Assembly: GCF_004331915.1 (NCBI RefSeq)
Contig: NZ_CP036528.1
Location: forward strand, 1,991,551-2,055,550
DNA: 64,000 nucleotides
Source of the DNA: Ureibacillus thermophilus
Lineage (GTDB): Bacteria; Bacillota; Bacilli; Bacillales_A; Planococcaceae
Direction of reading: 5' to 3'
The translations under genes and the position numbers were made by a program. This document shows, piece after piece, positions 45,857 through 53,458 of the stretch (positions within the stretch are counted from its first letter, which is position 1; every line of letters starts with the position of its first letter). The notes beneath the pieces are model-generated. The model made no database searches. It saw only the letters and a program-made list of their open reading frames with translations, and was not told where the DNA came from.

Positions 45857-46483
45857 ATGTATGTAAAAATAAATGATCAATTATATCATTTCCATCGAAT
45901 TCGCATTGAACTTTTAGACAGGAATATACGTGAACCTTATCGATTTTTTGATAAAAAAACGATTCGTGAACTCCTTCAACATCAGCGCTATCAATATTTA
46001 AGAGAGAAGGTGTACAGTGAATACAAAGAGATTTTAGATTTGCCTGCCGGTACAGCTCTTTATCACTTAAAATTAAACAATGATTCTTTTTATAAAGAAT
46101 TTTTAAATCGCTATGGGGATTTAGTTTATTGTCATTTTAATGTAAAAGGGAATGAATCATTATTAAATAAAAAAGGCGTATATTTAATCATCATGGACGA
46201 TCACATTGTTTTTGCAGTGATTTGCAATAATAAATTTAAGCTTCGATTTAATCAACATATAGGCAATGTTTCTCCTAAAGCCTGCTATCGAGACGGAACA
46301 GCAACCCACTGCCACATAAATGCGAAAATTGCTGATTATTATAATGATTCGAATATTTATTTTCAAGTATGCCCATTGACGGATTTGGAAGAAATGAAGC
46401 TCGTAAAAAATTGGATTATCGATCGATTTGAACCGTTATGGAACTTACGATTTGGTAATGATGTGATTTACTCTTATAATTAA
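45857..46483 (+). CDS. GIY-YIG nuclease-like protein (tentative)
   Basis: 208 residues from ATG 45857, with GAGGGGGA upstream (a GTG at 45851 abuts the SD). The C-terminal half reads GVYLIIMDDHIVFAVICNNK, then FKLRFNQHIGNVSPKACYRD and GTATHCHIN. This resembles GIY-YIG proteins (G-x-Y, then F-x-x-R-F-N-Q-H, and a late WNLR segment). The second Tyr of GIY-YIG is replaced by Val/Phe, so activity is uncertain. The N-terminal ~100 residues are unrecognised. Confidence 0.5.
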   Translation: MYVKINDQLYHFHRIRIELLDRNIREPYRFFDKKTIRELLQHQRYQYLREKVYSEYKEILDLPAGTALYHLKLNNDSFYKEFLNRYGDLVYCHFNVKGNESLLNKKGVYLIIMDDHIVFAVICNNKFKLRFNQHIGNVSPKACYRDGTATHCHINAKIADYYNDSNIYFQVCPLTDLEEMKLVKNWIIDRFEPLWNLRFGNDVIYSYN

Positions 46484-46591
46484 ATGATGAACTGTGATTT
46501 TCCATTTTACAAATCCTTCAATAATCCTTCACTATCTTTTTATTAAAAATTTGTTATGATATAGACAACTAGAACTTAAGGAGAGACAGAA

Positions 46592-47308
46592 ATGGCATCG
46601 AATATGAATGTTTTATTTGCCTTTGGTGCAGGATTTTTAAGTTTTATTTCCCCTTGCACTTTGCCGTTGTATCCGGCTTTTCTTTCGTACATTACAGGAA
46701 TGAGTTATGATGAAATTAAAAATGATAAAGGCATGCTGCAAAAAAGAGCCATTCTTCATACGCTCTTTTTCTTGTTAGGATTTTCGATTATTTTCATCGT
46801 TCTCGGCTTTGGCGCCCGATTGTTGTCCATTGAAAACTTTTTCTTGAATTATCAAGATTTAATTCGGCAAATTGGAGCCATTTTAATTGTTGTTTTTGGA
46901 TTGATGATTGTCGGTTGGTTGAAAATCGACTTTTTAATGAAAGACCATAAATTCCAATTTAAAAGCAGACCATCAGGATATGTAGGTTCATCTTTAATCG
47001 GCCTTGCATTTGCTGCAGGATGGACTCCATGTACGGGACCCATTTTAGCAGCCATCATAGCTCTTGCCATGTCAAATCCGAATTCGGCAATGGGATATAT
47101 GATTGCTTATGTATTAGGATTCTCCATTCCATTCTTTATTTTGTCATTCTTTATTTCTCGAATGGGATGGCTTCGAAAATACAGCCAATTGATTGTAAAA
47201 ATCGGCGGGTATATTATGATTGCCATGGGCGTTTTGTTGTTCTTTGATGGCATGAATTATATCATTAGAATATTATCGCCAATATTTGGAGGGTTCACAG
47301 GTTTCTAA
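46592..47308 (+). CDS. ccdA: cytochrome c biogenesis thiol-electron conduit CcdA
   Basis: 238 residues, six membrane helices, with the paired redox cysteines in FISPCTLPLYPAFLSYI and GWTPCTGPILAAI. CcdA carries reducing equivalents from cytoplasmic thioredoxin to extracellular thiol proteins (ResA, StoA), for cytochrome c maturation and spore cortex synthesis. SD AAGGAGAG precedes ATG 46592. A terminator separates it from ccdC. Confidence 0.95.
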   Translation: MASNMNVLFAFGAGFLSFISPCTLPLYPAFLSYITGMSYDEIKNDKGMLQKRAILHTLFFLLGFSIIFIVLGFGARLLSIENFFLNYQDLIRQIGAILIVVFGLMIVGWLKIDFLMKDHKFQFKSRPSGYVGSSLIGLAFAAGWTPCTGPILAAIIALAMSNPNSAMGYMIAYVLGFSIPFFILSFFISRMGWLRKYSQLIVKIGGYIMIAMGVLLFFDGMNYIIRILSPIFGGFTGF

Positions 47309-47401
47309 TGTTGGAACCCTTTTAAACTCTCTTGATTCAATGAAATTTTCAGAGTGAATTCGATACATATTGCAACGCATTATGGTATATTATTAAAAGT
47401 G

Positions 47402-47427
47402 CTGCCTGACAACAGGCAGTTTTTTTA
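47402..47427 (+). terminator. intrinsic terminator between ccdA and ccdC
   Basis: CTGCCTG-ACAA-CAGGCAG followed by TTTTTTT. Confidence 0.9.
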
Positions 47428-47447
47428 ACTAAATGAGGTGAGATTTC

Positions 47448-47957
47448 ATGTTAGAGAACATCCCTTCTCGTTTTGTCATTATGGGGAGTACATTGGTTGC
47501 CATCCTCATGGGCACTTTCATTATGATGATGAGATTGCGTTCCCAAAAAAAACCGGTCAATGCGAAAAAAATACTAATTCCTCCTGTTGCCATGTCAACA
47601 GGTGCCTTAATGTTCGTTTTTGAAGAGTTTCGTATTTCGCCATTGCAAATATTAGAAGCGATTGTAGTAGGAGTCATTTTTTCTCTTGTGCTGATTGCCA
47701 CTTCCAAATTTGAAATTCGTGACAATGAAATATATATGAAGCGGTCAAAAGCTTTTTTTATTATTTTAGTAAGCTTATTAATAATCCGAACTCTAGGCAA
47801 AGTTTGGTTGACGGAATCTTTTGATCCTGGAGAATTAGCCGGTATGTTCTGGCTATTGGCCTTTGCGATGCTTTGGCCTTGGAGAATTGCGATGCTCATA
47901 CAGTATAAAAAAATTGAAAAATCTCATTTATTACAATCAATGGAAAAAGGAAAATGA
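47448..47957 (+). CDS. ccdC: CcdC-like membrane protein
   Basis: 169 residues, about five membrane helices, in the CcdC (B. subtilis YneJ) family: PPVAMSTGALMFVFEEFRIS, RTLGKVWLTESFDPGELAGM and FAMLWPWRIAML. In B. subtilis it lies in a ccdA-ccdB-ccdC cluster and is dispensable for cytochrome c. No ccdB (yneI) response-regulator-like gene lies between ccdA and ccdC here. SD GAGGTGAG precedes ATG 47448. Confidence 0.85.
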   Translation: MLENIPSRFVIMGSTLVAILMGTFIMMMRLRSQKKPVNAKKILIPPVAMSTGALMFVFEEFRISPLQILEAIVVGVIFSLVLIATSKFEIRDNEIYMKRSKAFFIILVSLLIIRTLGKVWLTESFDPGELAGMFWLLAFAMLWPWRIAMLIQYKKIEKSHLLQSMEKGK

Positions 47958-47998
47958 ATGGCTGGATAGAAAAAGGGCTTGTCTAAAAAGTCCATAAA

Positions 47999-48044
47999 AA
48001 CAGAGCGAATGGAGAAAACAATGAGTTTTTCCATTCGCTCTGTT
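47999..48044 (+). terminator. strong stem-loop after ccdC
   Basis: AACAGAGCGAATGGA (47999-48013) pairs perfectly with TCCATTCGCTCTGTT (48030-48044); TTCC follows. Confidence 0.75.
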
Positions 48045-48097
48045 TCCTTATTTTTGAAATTGGTTTGGGAATTTGCGGCCCATTTCAGTATGTTGTG

Positions 48098-48130
48098 GAG
48101 CGAGTGGAGAATTACCATTCGCTCTTTTTC
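48098..48130. terminator. second stem-loop sharing the GAGCGAATGG arm
   Basis: GAGCGAGTGG (48098-48107) pairs with CCATTCGCTC (48115-48124), followed by TTTTTC. It lies just beyond the 3' end of the convergent yneK-like gene. Its arms can also pair with the hairpin at 47999. Confidence 0.75.
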
Positions 48131-48139
48131 TTCATTTGA

Positions 48140-48577
48140 TTATTTTTTACTTTCAGCAAAATATTTTTCATAAGGTGTAACATCAATATTCATTTCAGCT
48201 AATTTTTTTCTCAAAAATTTATGGTCTCTTTTCGGCGTTGCAATGATGTAGCCTCTAATAATTAATTCCTGAGTGATCGTTTTTGCCTTTTCTTTCAATG
48301 CAAGTTCGCCGATTTTTCCAGCAATGGACTCTTTCGCTTGCTGTCTAAATAATTCTGGAACAGGGCTAACAAGTTCATTCAACAACTGCTTTCCCTCATC
48401 ATTCCACAAATGCAATGTTTTATTAATATAATACTCTTGCCAATCTAAATCGGATTTCCCGTCATTTTTTGGCAAAGATTTCAAAAACTTTCGGAACATA
48501 AAGAACCCGCCGATTGCCATTAAAATAACCATTACGAAACTCCAAAAAACGAGAAACCACATAAACCAACCTTCCAA
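48140..48577 (-). CDS. yneK: DUF2621 membrane-anchored protein (YneK-like)
   Basis: TTG 48577 is taken as start (AAAGAGGTG seven bases upstream), giving EGWFMWFLVFWSFVMVILM as an N-terminal membrane anchor and a conserved DUF2621 body: LDWQEYYINKTLHLW, LLNELVSPVPELFR. YneK follows the ccd genes in B. subtilis too, which supports the assignment. Function unknown. Confidence 0.82.
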   Translation of the reverse strand: MEGWFMWFLVFWSFVMVILMAIGGFFMFRKFLKSLPKNDGKSDLDWQEYYINKTLHLWNDEGKQLLNELVSPVPELFRQQAKESIAGKIGELALKEKAKTITQELIIRGYIIATPKRDHKFLRKKLAEMNIDVTPYEKYFAESKK

Positions 48578-48695
48578 CTTCTTCACCTCTTTTTCCTCTC
48601 TAAATCATTATAGCAAGGAAGAAAAATTTTTCATTAAGCTTGTCTCTATTTTTTTCTCAAATTGATATTTAGGTAGATGAAAGGGGGGAAAGGAA

Positions 48696-48914
48696 ATGGC
48701 AAACTTAACATTCGAACATAGCACATTAAAAATCGTTTATGAAATGGGCGTAAATGAATCGAATGAAACGGTTTTAACAACTCGCTCTTACAGAAATGTA
48801 CGCGACAACGTGACAGCAGAACAATTGGCTAGTGTAGTACAAGCATTTATTCAACTTTCAAAACATCCAGTTGTTCATGCTTCCATCTCAAAAACTGAAA
48901 AAATCGAATTCTAA
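48696..48914 (+). CDS. DUF1659 protein
   Basis: 72 residues (MANLTFEHSTLKIVYEMGVN, TRSYRNVRDNVTAEQLASVV) of the DUF1659 type. SD GGGGGGAAAGGAA precedes ATG 48696. It is the first of a conserved three-gene set with DUF2922 and YvrJ genes in Bacilli and Clostridia. Function unknown. Confidence 0.8.
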   Translation: MANLTFEHSTLKIVYEMGVNESNETVLTTRSYRNVRDNVTAEQLASVVQAFIQLSKHPVVHASISKTEKIEF

Positions 48915-48932
48915 TTTTAGGAGGGGATTGGG

Positions 48933-49145
48933 ATGACAAGAGTGCTGGAAATGAAATTTGAAACTGCCCAAGGAAAAGAATTTACGCTTTCTTTATATGA
49001 CCCTAAATCTAATTTAACAGCAGCAGAAGTTTCCAATGCAATGCAAAGCATTATTAATCAAAATGTATTCCATGTAAATGGTTTTGCGCTTTCATCCATC
49101 AAACAAGCGCGCATCGTTGATAAAACAATTGAAAAGCTTATTTAA
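48933..49145 (+). CDS. DUF2922 protein
   Basis: 70 residues (VLEMKFETAQGKEFTLSLYD, then LTAAEVSNAMQSIINQNVF) in the DUF2922 family, 18 bp after the DUF1659 gene, SD TAGGAGGGG. The two products look like distant relatives, both a beta hairpin followed by a helix (TAEQ/TAAE), and may pair. Confidence 0.8.
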   Translation: MTRVLEMKFETAQGKEFTLSLYDPKSNLTAAEVSNAMQSIINQNVFHVNGFALSSIKQARIVDKTIEKLI

Positions 49146-49155
49146 TGGCAATACA

Positions 49156-49190
49156 AATCGGCAAAATCCTGATTGGGTTTTGTCGATTTT
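49156..49190 (+). terminator. stem-loop between the DUF2922 and YvrJ genes
   Basis: AATCGGCAAAATCC pairs with GGGTTTTGTCGATT, followed by TTCC. It may attenuate expression of the downstream yvrJ-like gene. Confidence 0.65.
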
Positions 49191-49238
49191 CCCATCATTA
49201 CGTATTTTCCGATGTTTAAATTTTAAGGGGAGATGTGG

Positions 49239-49385
49239 ATGGAACAATGGATTCCGGTGATTCAAGAAATCGGCTTTCCGATTGTTGTTTCTTTTTACTT
49301 GCTGAATCGTATTGAAACAAAGCTTGAAGCTATTTATTCAGTGCTCGTAACTTTAAAAGATGCAAACAGAGTATTGGAATCATGA
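49239..49385 (+). CDS. YvrJ-family small membrane protein
   Basis: 48 residues: MEQWIPVIQEIGFPIVVSFY followed by LLNRIETKLEAIYSVLVTLK. This is the YvrJ pattern of one membrane helix and an amphipathic C-terminal helix. SD AAGGGGAG precedes ATG 49239. Third member of the DUF1659-DUF2922-YvrJ set; function unknown. A holin-like role has been suggested by size only. Confidence 0.8.
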   Translation: MEQWIPVIQEIGFPIVVSFYLLNRIETKLEAIYSVLVTLKDANRVLES

Positions 49386-49496
49386 TAAAAGTGAAATTTT
49401 TTTCACAGATTTGTTGAAATTCTTTCATGAGAAAAAGTTTTACTAATATACTCTTTTCATATATGATAAACATAGTATTCCAAGGAGTTGAAGCAA

Positions 49497-50120
49497 ATGA
49501 AGAAGAAGTTTATTTTTATCACCTTGCTGCTCATTGTTGGTATTCTATTATCTTCTTGCAGCAATTATAATTTTAAACCAACAATCGAGTATAAAATTCA
49601 GGACTTTACGATGATTGATCAACGGGGAGAAACTGTAACTTTAGATAGCTTAAAGGGGCAACCTTGGATTGCTATGTTTTTTTTCACAAATTGCAAAACG
49701 ATATGTCAGCCAATGACATTAAATATGTCCATTATTCAAGAAAAATTAGTTGAAAAAGGTCTTGAAGATTATAAGATTGTTGGATTTTCAGTAGACCCGG
49801 AAAGAGATACGCCGGAAGCGCTTGCAAAGTATTTGGACTTTTTTACCGTTCCTGATGATTCAAAATGGCATTTATTGACTGGATATGATCAAAAATTTAT
49901 TGAGCAATTCGCCCTTCAATCATTTAAAACCCTTGTTAAGAAACCAGAAAATGATGACCAAGTGATTCATGGTTCATCATTTTATCTGGTAGATGAAAAC
50001 GGGGTTGCCGTAAAATATTATAATGGATATTCAGAAGAGGAAAATTCTGCGAATGCTGTACCGTATGATGAAATTGCCCTTGATTTGGAAACATTGATTG
50101 AAAACATGAAAAAGAAATGA
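49497..50120 (+). CDS. SCO1/SenC-family copper lipoprotein
   Basis: 207 residues from ATG 49497 (AAGGAG upstream). Lipoprotein signal KFIFITLLLIVGILLSSC with lipobox LSSC (Cys18 region). Thioredoxin-like SCO fold with the copper motif CKTICQPM (C-x3-C) and the distal His in DQVIHGSSFYLVD. It delivers copper to the CuA site of cytochrome c oxidase at the outer membrane face, like B. subtilis YpmQ. It fits with the nearby ccdA/ccdC. Confidence 0.92.
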   Translation: MKKKFIFITLLLIVGILLSSCSNYNFKPTIEYKIQDFTMIDQRGETVTLDSLKGQPWIAMFFFTNCKTICQPMTLNMSIIQEKLVEKGLEDYKIVGFSVDPERDTPEALAKYLDFFTVPDDSKWHLLTGYDQKFIEQFALQSFKTLVKKPENDDQVIHGSSFYLVDENGVAVKYYNGYSEEENSANAVPYDEIALDLETLIENMKKK

Positions 50121-50132
50121 TATTCGGCAAAC

Positions 50133-50188
50133 AAAACCGAACGATGACTTGAATCTCTTCAAGAGGTTCAGTTTCGTTCGGTTTTTGT
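50133..50188. terminator. convergent terminator sco / metI
   Basis: AAAACCGAACGA pairs with TCGTTCGGTTTT, with an inner TGAATCTCTTCAAGAGGTTCA stem. T tract on the plus side, and A-rich on the left for the minus strand. Confidence 0.9.
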
Positions 50189-50225
50189 TTTAGAATCGAG
50201 AGCATATTCGTCTCGGTTTATTTAA

Positions 50226-51329
50226 TTATAAATTTCTTAATTGATCGAAAACTTGTTTTAGATCGGCAATAATATCTTCTGCATTTTCGATTCCAACAGA
50301 AAAACGCAACAAGCAGTCGTCTACTCCACGGGCAATCCGTTCTTCATAAGGAATGTCCGCATGGGTTTGCGTTGCTGGATATGTAATAAAACTTTCAGGT
50401 CCTCCTAAACTTTCAGCAAATGTTATCAGTTTTAATTTCTTTAAAAACGGATTAACTAAATCTGCTTTTGTCAAACGGAAGGACAACATTCCGCCTTTGC
50501 CTGTATAAAGTACATCTTTCACTAATGGTTCTTCCTGTAAATATGCGGCAACTCTCTTTGCATTTTCATCATGCTGCTTCATTCGTACATGCAAAGTTTT
50601 TAATCCTCGAATGACAAGCCAGCTGTCGAATGGCGAAAGGACAAGTCCCATGCTATTTTGATTGAATGCCAATTGTTCACTTAAAGTTTGTCCTTTTGAA
50701 ACAACAAGCCCTGCCAGCGTATCATTATGTCCTGCGATATATTTTGTGGCACTATGCACCACAATATCTGCTCCATGTTCCATTGGACGTTGGAAATACG
50801 GTGAATAGAATGTATTATCTACAATAAACATTAAATTATGTTTTTTGCAAAGGTCATTGAAATAATCCAAATCAAATTCAATCATTAATGGATTAGTTGG
50901 CGTTTCAAGGAAAATGGCTTTTGTATGTTCATTGATTAAACCTTCCACTTCCTCTGCCTTGGAGAAATATACAGGCCGAATTTGGTACATTTCGTTAAAT
51001 GTTCTGAGTAAACGGTATGTTCCTCCATACACGTCTTCAGGCAAAAGTATTTCATCACCTGGTTTGAAAATGGAAAGAACTAACTGGATGGCAGCCATTC
51101 CGGAACTACAGGCAAAACCGGCATCTCCTCCTTCCAATTCTGCAATGCCTTTTTCTAAAATTTCACGAGTAGGGTTTTTTGTTCGAGTATAATCATATCC
51201 TGTAGATTCCCCGATTCCTGTGTGTCTATAGGCTGTAGACATATAAATTGGGGGATTAACAGCACCTGTTCGCACATCGCTTTGATTTCCCAATTGAACT
51301 AATTTTGTTTCAATCCAATTTTTTGTCAT
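50226..51329 (-). CDS. metI: Cys/Met-metabolism PLP enzyme, cystathionine gamma-synthase-like
   Basis: Close to B. subtilis MetI (YjcI): YDYTRTKNPTREILEKGIAE, SSGMAAIQLVLSIF, and the PLP lysine in HSATKYIAGHNDTLAG. MetI has cystathionine gamma-synthase and O-acetylhomoserine thiolyase activity. The stretch GVDDCLLRFSVGIENAEDII at the C-terminus is family-typical. Start ATG 51329 or GTG 51338. No metC partner follows (convergent sco), and no S-box leader is visible upstream, unlike B. subtilis metIC. Other gamma-family activities are possible. Confidence 0.82.
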   Translation of the reverse strand: MTKNWIETKLVQLGNQSDVRTGAVNPPIYMSTAYRHTGIGESTGYDYTRTKNPTREILEKGIAELEGGDAGFACSSGMAAIQLVLSIFKPGDEILLPEDVYGGTYRLLRTFNEMYQIRPVYFSKAEEVEGLINEHTKAIFLETPTNPLMIEFDLDYFNDLCKKHNLMFIVDNTFYSPYFQRPMEHGADIVVHSATKYIAGHNDTLAGLVVSKGQTLSEQLAFNQNSMGLVLSPFDSWLVIRGLKTLHVRMKQHDENAKRVAAYLQEEPLVKDVLYTGKGGMLSFRLTKADLVNPFLKKLKLITFAESLGGPESFITYPATQTHADIPYEERIARGVDDCLLRFSVGIENAEDIIADLKQVFDQLRNL

Positions 51330-51567
51330 GACTGTCACTCTTTCCTTGAAAATACTTTATTGAATTAGTTTAATTAACAATTTATCATAGGTCCCAATTT
51401 AAAAACAATAGTTTCAAGAATTAATATAATATTTCTTATTTTTTAAATAGAGTTAATAAAAATAAATAGATACATTTTCCAATTCAAAAAACTTTTTCAA
51501 ATCATCATTTCTTATTTGGGTTATAATAGATAATTAAGGAGATAGTGCGCTCTTGCAGGGGGAAATT

Positions 51568-52269
51568 ATGGCAAAAAAGAAGAAAGCAAAAAAACCTTTC
51601 ATCAGCGCTGGGATGAAGCTGTTTCTAATCATTTTGCTTATTCCGGCATCAATCGTAATTTACACTTTTGTATTTTTTGCTTGGGCAGATTTAAAGGCGA
51701 TAGTCTTGCCCGAAGAATTGTCTGTCATTGAAGAAATTCAAGAAGGAGAAGGATTTGATTTAACCATACCAGAAGAATATATTCCCATATACATAGCTGC
51801 TGGAAAAAAATACAATGTTCCATGGACATTGCTTGCCGCTCATCATCGGGTGGAGACGAGATTTTCCACAATGAAGACGCTCATTTCGCCGGTGGGAGCG
51901 GAAGGACATATGCAATTTATGCCATGCACCTTTGTTGGATGGGATCATCCCAGCTGCGAGGGGTTAGGGAAAGGGAATATTCCTGAATCTGAAAAAACCG
52001 ATCCAAAGGTGATTGCAAAATACGGAGGTTATGGAGTTGATGCAAACGGAGACGGCATTGCAGATCCTTTTGATATAGAAGATGCCATCTATAGCGCTGC
52101 CAATTTTTTATCTAAGGCCGGCGTAAGGGAAGGAAAAATAGAAAAAGCGATTTTTCAATATAATCATAGTCAAGAGTATGTAAAAAAAATTATGTATTAC
52201 TATGAGCAATATGAGCGTATTGGCCCTATTTTAGAAAAGGAAGCATTGGCAGCTGCTGCAGATTCATAA
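51568..52269 (+). CDS. membrane-anchored lytic transglycosylase (SLT/CwlT-like)
   Basis: 233 residues from ATG 51568 (AGGGGGA upstream): basic N-terminus, one membrane helix (about 17-40) and an extracellular lysozyme-like domain. The catalytic Glu is in LLAAHHRVETRF, followed by SPVGAEGHMQFMPCTFVGWD and DIEDAIYSAANFLSKAG. It is expected to cleave peptidoglycan glycan strands. The C-terminus is followed closely by element copy 4, used as terminator. Confidence 0.85.
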   Translation: MAKKKKAKKPFISAGMKLFLIILLIPASIVIYTFVFFAWADLKAIVLPEELSVIEEIQEGEGFDLTIPEEYIPIYIAAGKKYNVPWTLLAAHHRVETRFSTMKTLISPVGAEGHMQFMPCTFVGWDHPSCEGLGKGNIPESEKTDPKVIAKYGGYGVDANGDGIADPFDIEDAIYSAANFLSKAGVREGKIEKAIFQYNHSQEYVKKIMYYYEQYERIGPILEKEALAAAADS

Positions 52270-52285
52270 AGGTTTAATATAAAAA

Positions 52286-52559
52286 GAGGTTGGGACAAAT
52301 CTAAAAAAACATCATTTTCTCCAAGGAGAAAATGATGTTTTTTTGATATGTTATTAAAATTGATTTCCGTTCCGGGGACGCTTTCCGCGGGCCCGGCTCG
52401 AGCCTCCTCGGAGCTCATTGCTTCGCTCCTGCGGTGTCTCGAGACACGGGCTGTTCCCGCAGGAGTCGCCCCGTCACTTCAATCAATTTTTAGTTATATC
52501 AAATATTTATCAAAACCCTTTCAACTACCCCTTTAATTTTTTGTTTATGTCCCAGCCTC
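52286..52559 (-). repeat. dispersed GAGGCTGGGACA element, copy 4
   Basis: 274 bp, inverse orientation, ends GAGGTTGGGACA and TGTCCCAGCCTC. It differs from copies 2 and 3 mainly in the G+C-rich middle (CACGGGCTGTTCCCGCAGG in place of GGGCTCGTCGCAGG). Hairpin at 52305-52345. It lies between convergent genes. Confidence 0.95.
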
Positions 52560-52566
52560 TTTTTAT

Positions 52567-52824
52567 TTAATCTGTCGCTTTTCTAAAGCCTTTCATAATT
52601 AAACTTACAATTAAGACTAAAGCAATAGAACCAATCAAGGCAGGAAATACATAAAAGTTGGAGACTTCCCAACCCCAGTTTCCTAAAAAAGCACTACCAA
52701 TCCAAGATCCAATAATCCCCGCTATGATATTGCCGATGATGCCTCCAGGGATGTCTTTTCCAACAATCACACCGGCCAACCATCCAATAATGCCTCCGAT
52801 GACTAAATACCAAATAAAATTCAT
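52567..52824 (-). CDS. GlsB/YeaQ/YmgE-family membrane protein
   Basis: 85 residues, three membrane helices, with the Gly-rich family core IGGIIGWLAGVIVGKDIPGG and IIGNIIAGIIGSWIGSAFLG. Members are called transglycosylase-associated or stress-response proteins; the function is not settled. SD AAGGAGTG precedes ATG 52824. Confidence 0.88.
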   Translation of the reverse strand: MNFIWYLVIGGIIGWLAGVIVGKDIPGGIIGNIIAGIIGSWIGSAFLGNWGWEVSNFYVFPALIGSIALVLIVSLIMKGFRKATD

Positions 52825-53005
52825 GATAATTCCACTCCTTTTTCAAGTGCATCTTTTCTTGTGTTATTTTGTTCAATTCCCTTAAAGCTATGCAGACAAT
52901 CTAAATAGAGTTTGCAATTAAAAAATTCTAAATATTTTGCAAATTGATTAAAAATGTCGTATAATGTTCATAAATAAGTCACAAATTGGGGGATGGGGTG
53001 GATAC

Positions 53006-53125
53006 ATGATGAATATGTATGTAACAGTAGAACAATTAAATCGCCAAGGGATTGTATTTGCTATTTTTCATACGATTGTTTTTCTTAATTTAGCCATCGA
53101 TTTTGCACTGATTCCTCTTAGCTAA
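53006..53125 (+). CDS. 39-residue small membrane protein
   Basis: ATG 53006 (or 53009) after GGGGGATGGGG. It reads MMNMYVTVEQLNRQGIVFAI, followed by a hydrophobic segment (FHTIVFLNLAIDFALIPLS), one membrane helix. Its own terminator begins at the stop codon, which supports a real gene. Unknown function. Confidence 0.55.
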   Translation: MMNMYVTVEQLNRQGIVFAIFHTIVFLNLAIDFALIPLS

Positions 53126-53154
53126 TCTAACCCATATTTTGGGTTAGATTTTTA
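53124..53154 (+). terminator. intrinsic terminator
   Basis: AATCTAACCCA pairs with TGGGTTAGATT, followed by TTTA. It overlaps the stop of the 39-residue gene. Confidence 0.9.
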
Positions 53155-53276
53155 TATTCTTATGGATCAATTCCATTTTTCAAAATATTTTCACCATAAT
53201 ATAAATTAGAAAAAAATCAGAATAATATAGAATTTTTTATTTAATATGTAGAAAGAAACCGCTTTCAATAAAATTT

Positions 53277-53344
53277 AAATTTTTGAAATTTTATAAAAAA
53301 TTTAAAAAACCCTGTTGACGAAAGGGGCATTTTTGTACTATTAT
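53277..53344 (+). promoter_or_regulatory. ilvD promoter with a possible CodY box
   Basis: TTGACG (53315-53320), an 18-base spacer and TATTAT (53339-53344) form a plausible sigma-A promoter about 115 bp before ilvD. AAATTTTTGAAATTT at 53277-53291 matches the CodY box AATTTTCWGAAAATT at 12 of 15 positions. Confidence 0.55.
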
Positions 53345-53458
53345 GACAACAATTTCACCGACATTTTTTAATAGAAATTACATGAGAGTTGTCGGAAAAT
53401 TTTTATAACCCGTTTTTTAACATTGGAAATACTAGTAATTGTGAGGGGCGTTTGAAGT

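Noticed and set aside
51340..51550. SAM (S-box) riboswitch before metI
   Set aside because: I looked for the conserved S-box core in the minus-strand leader and found only AT-rich sequence.
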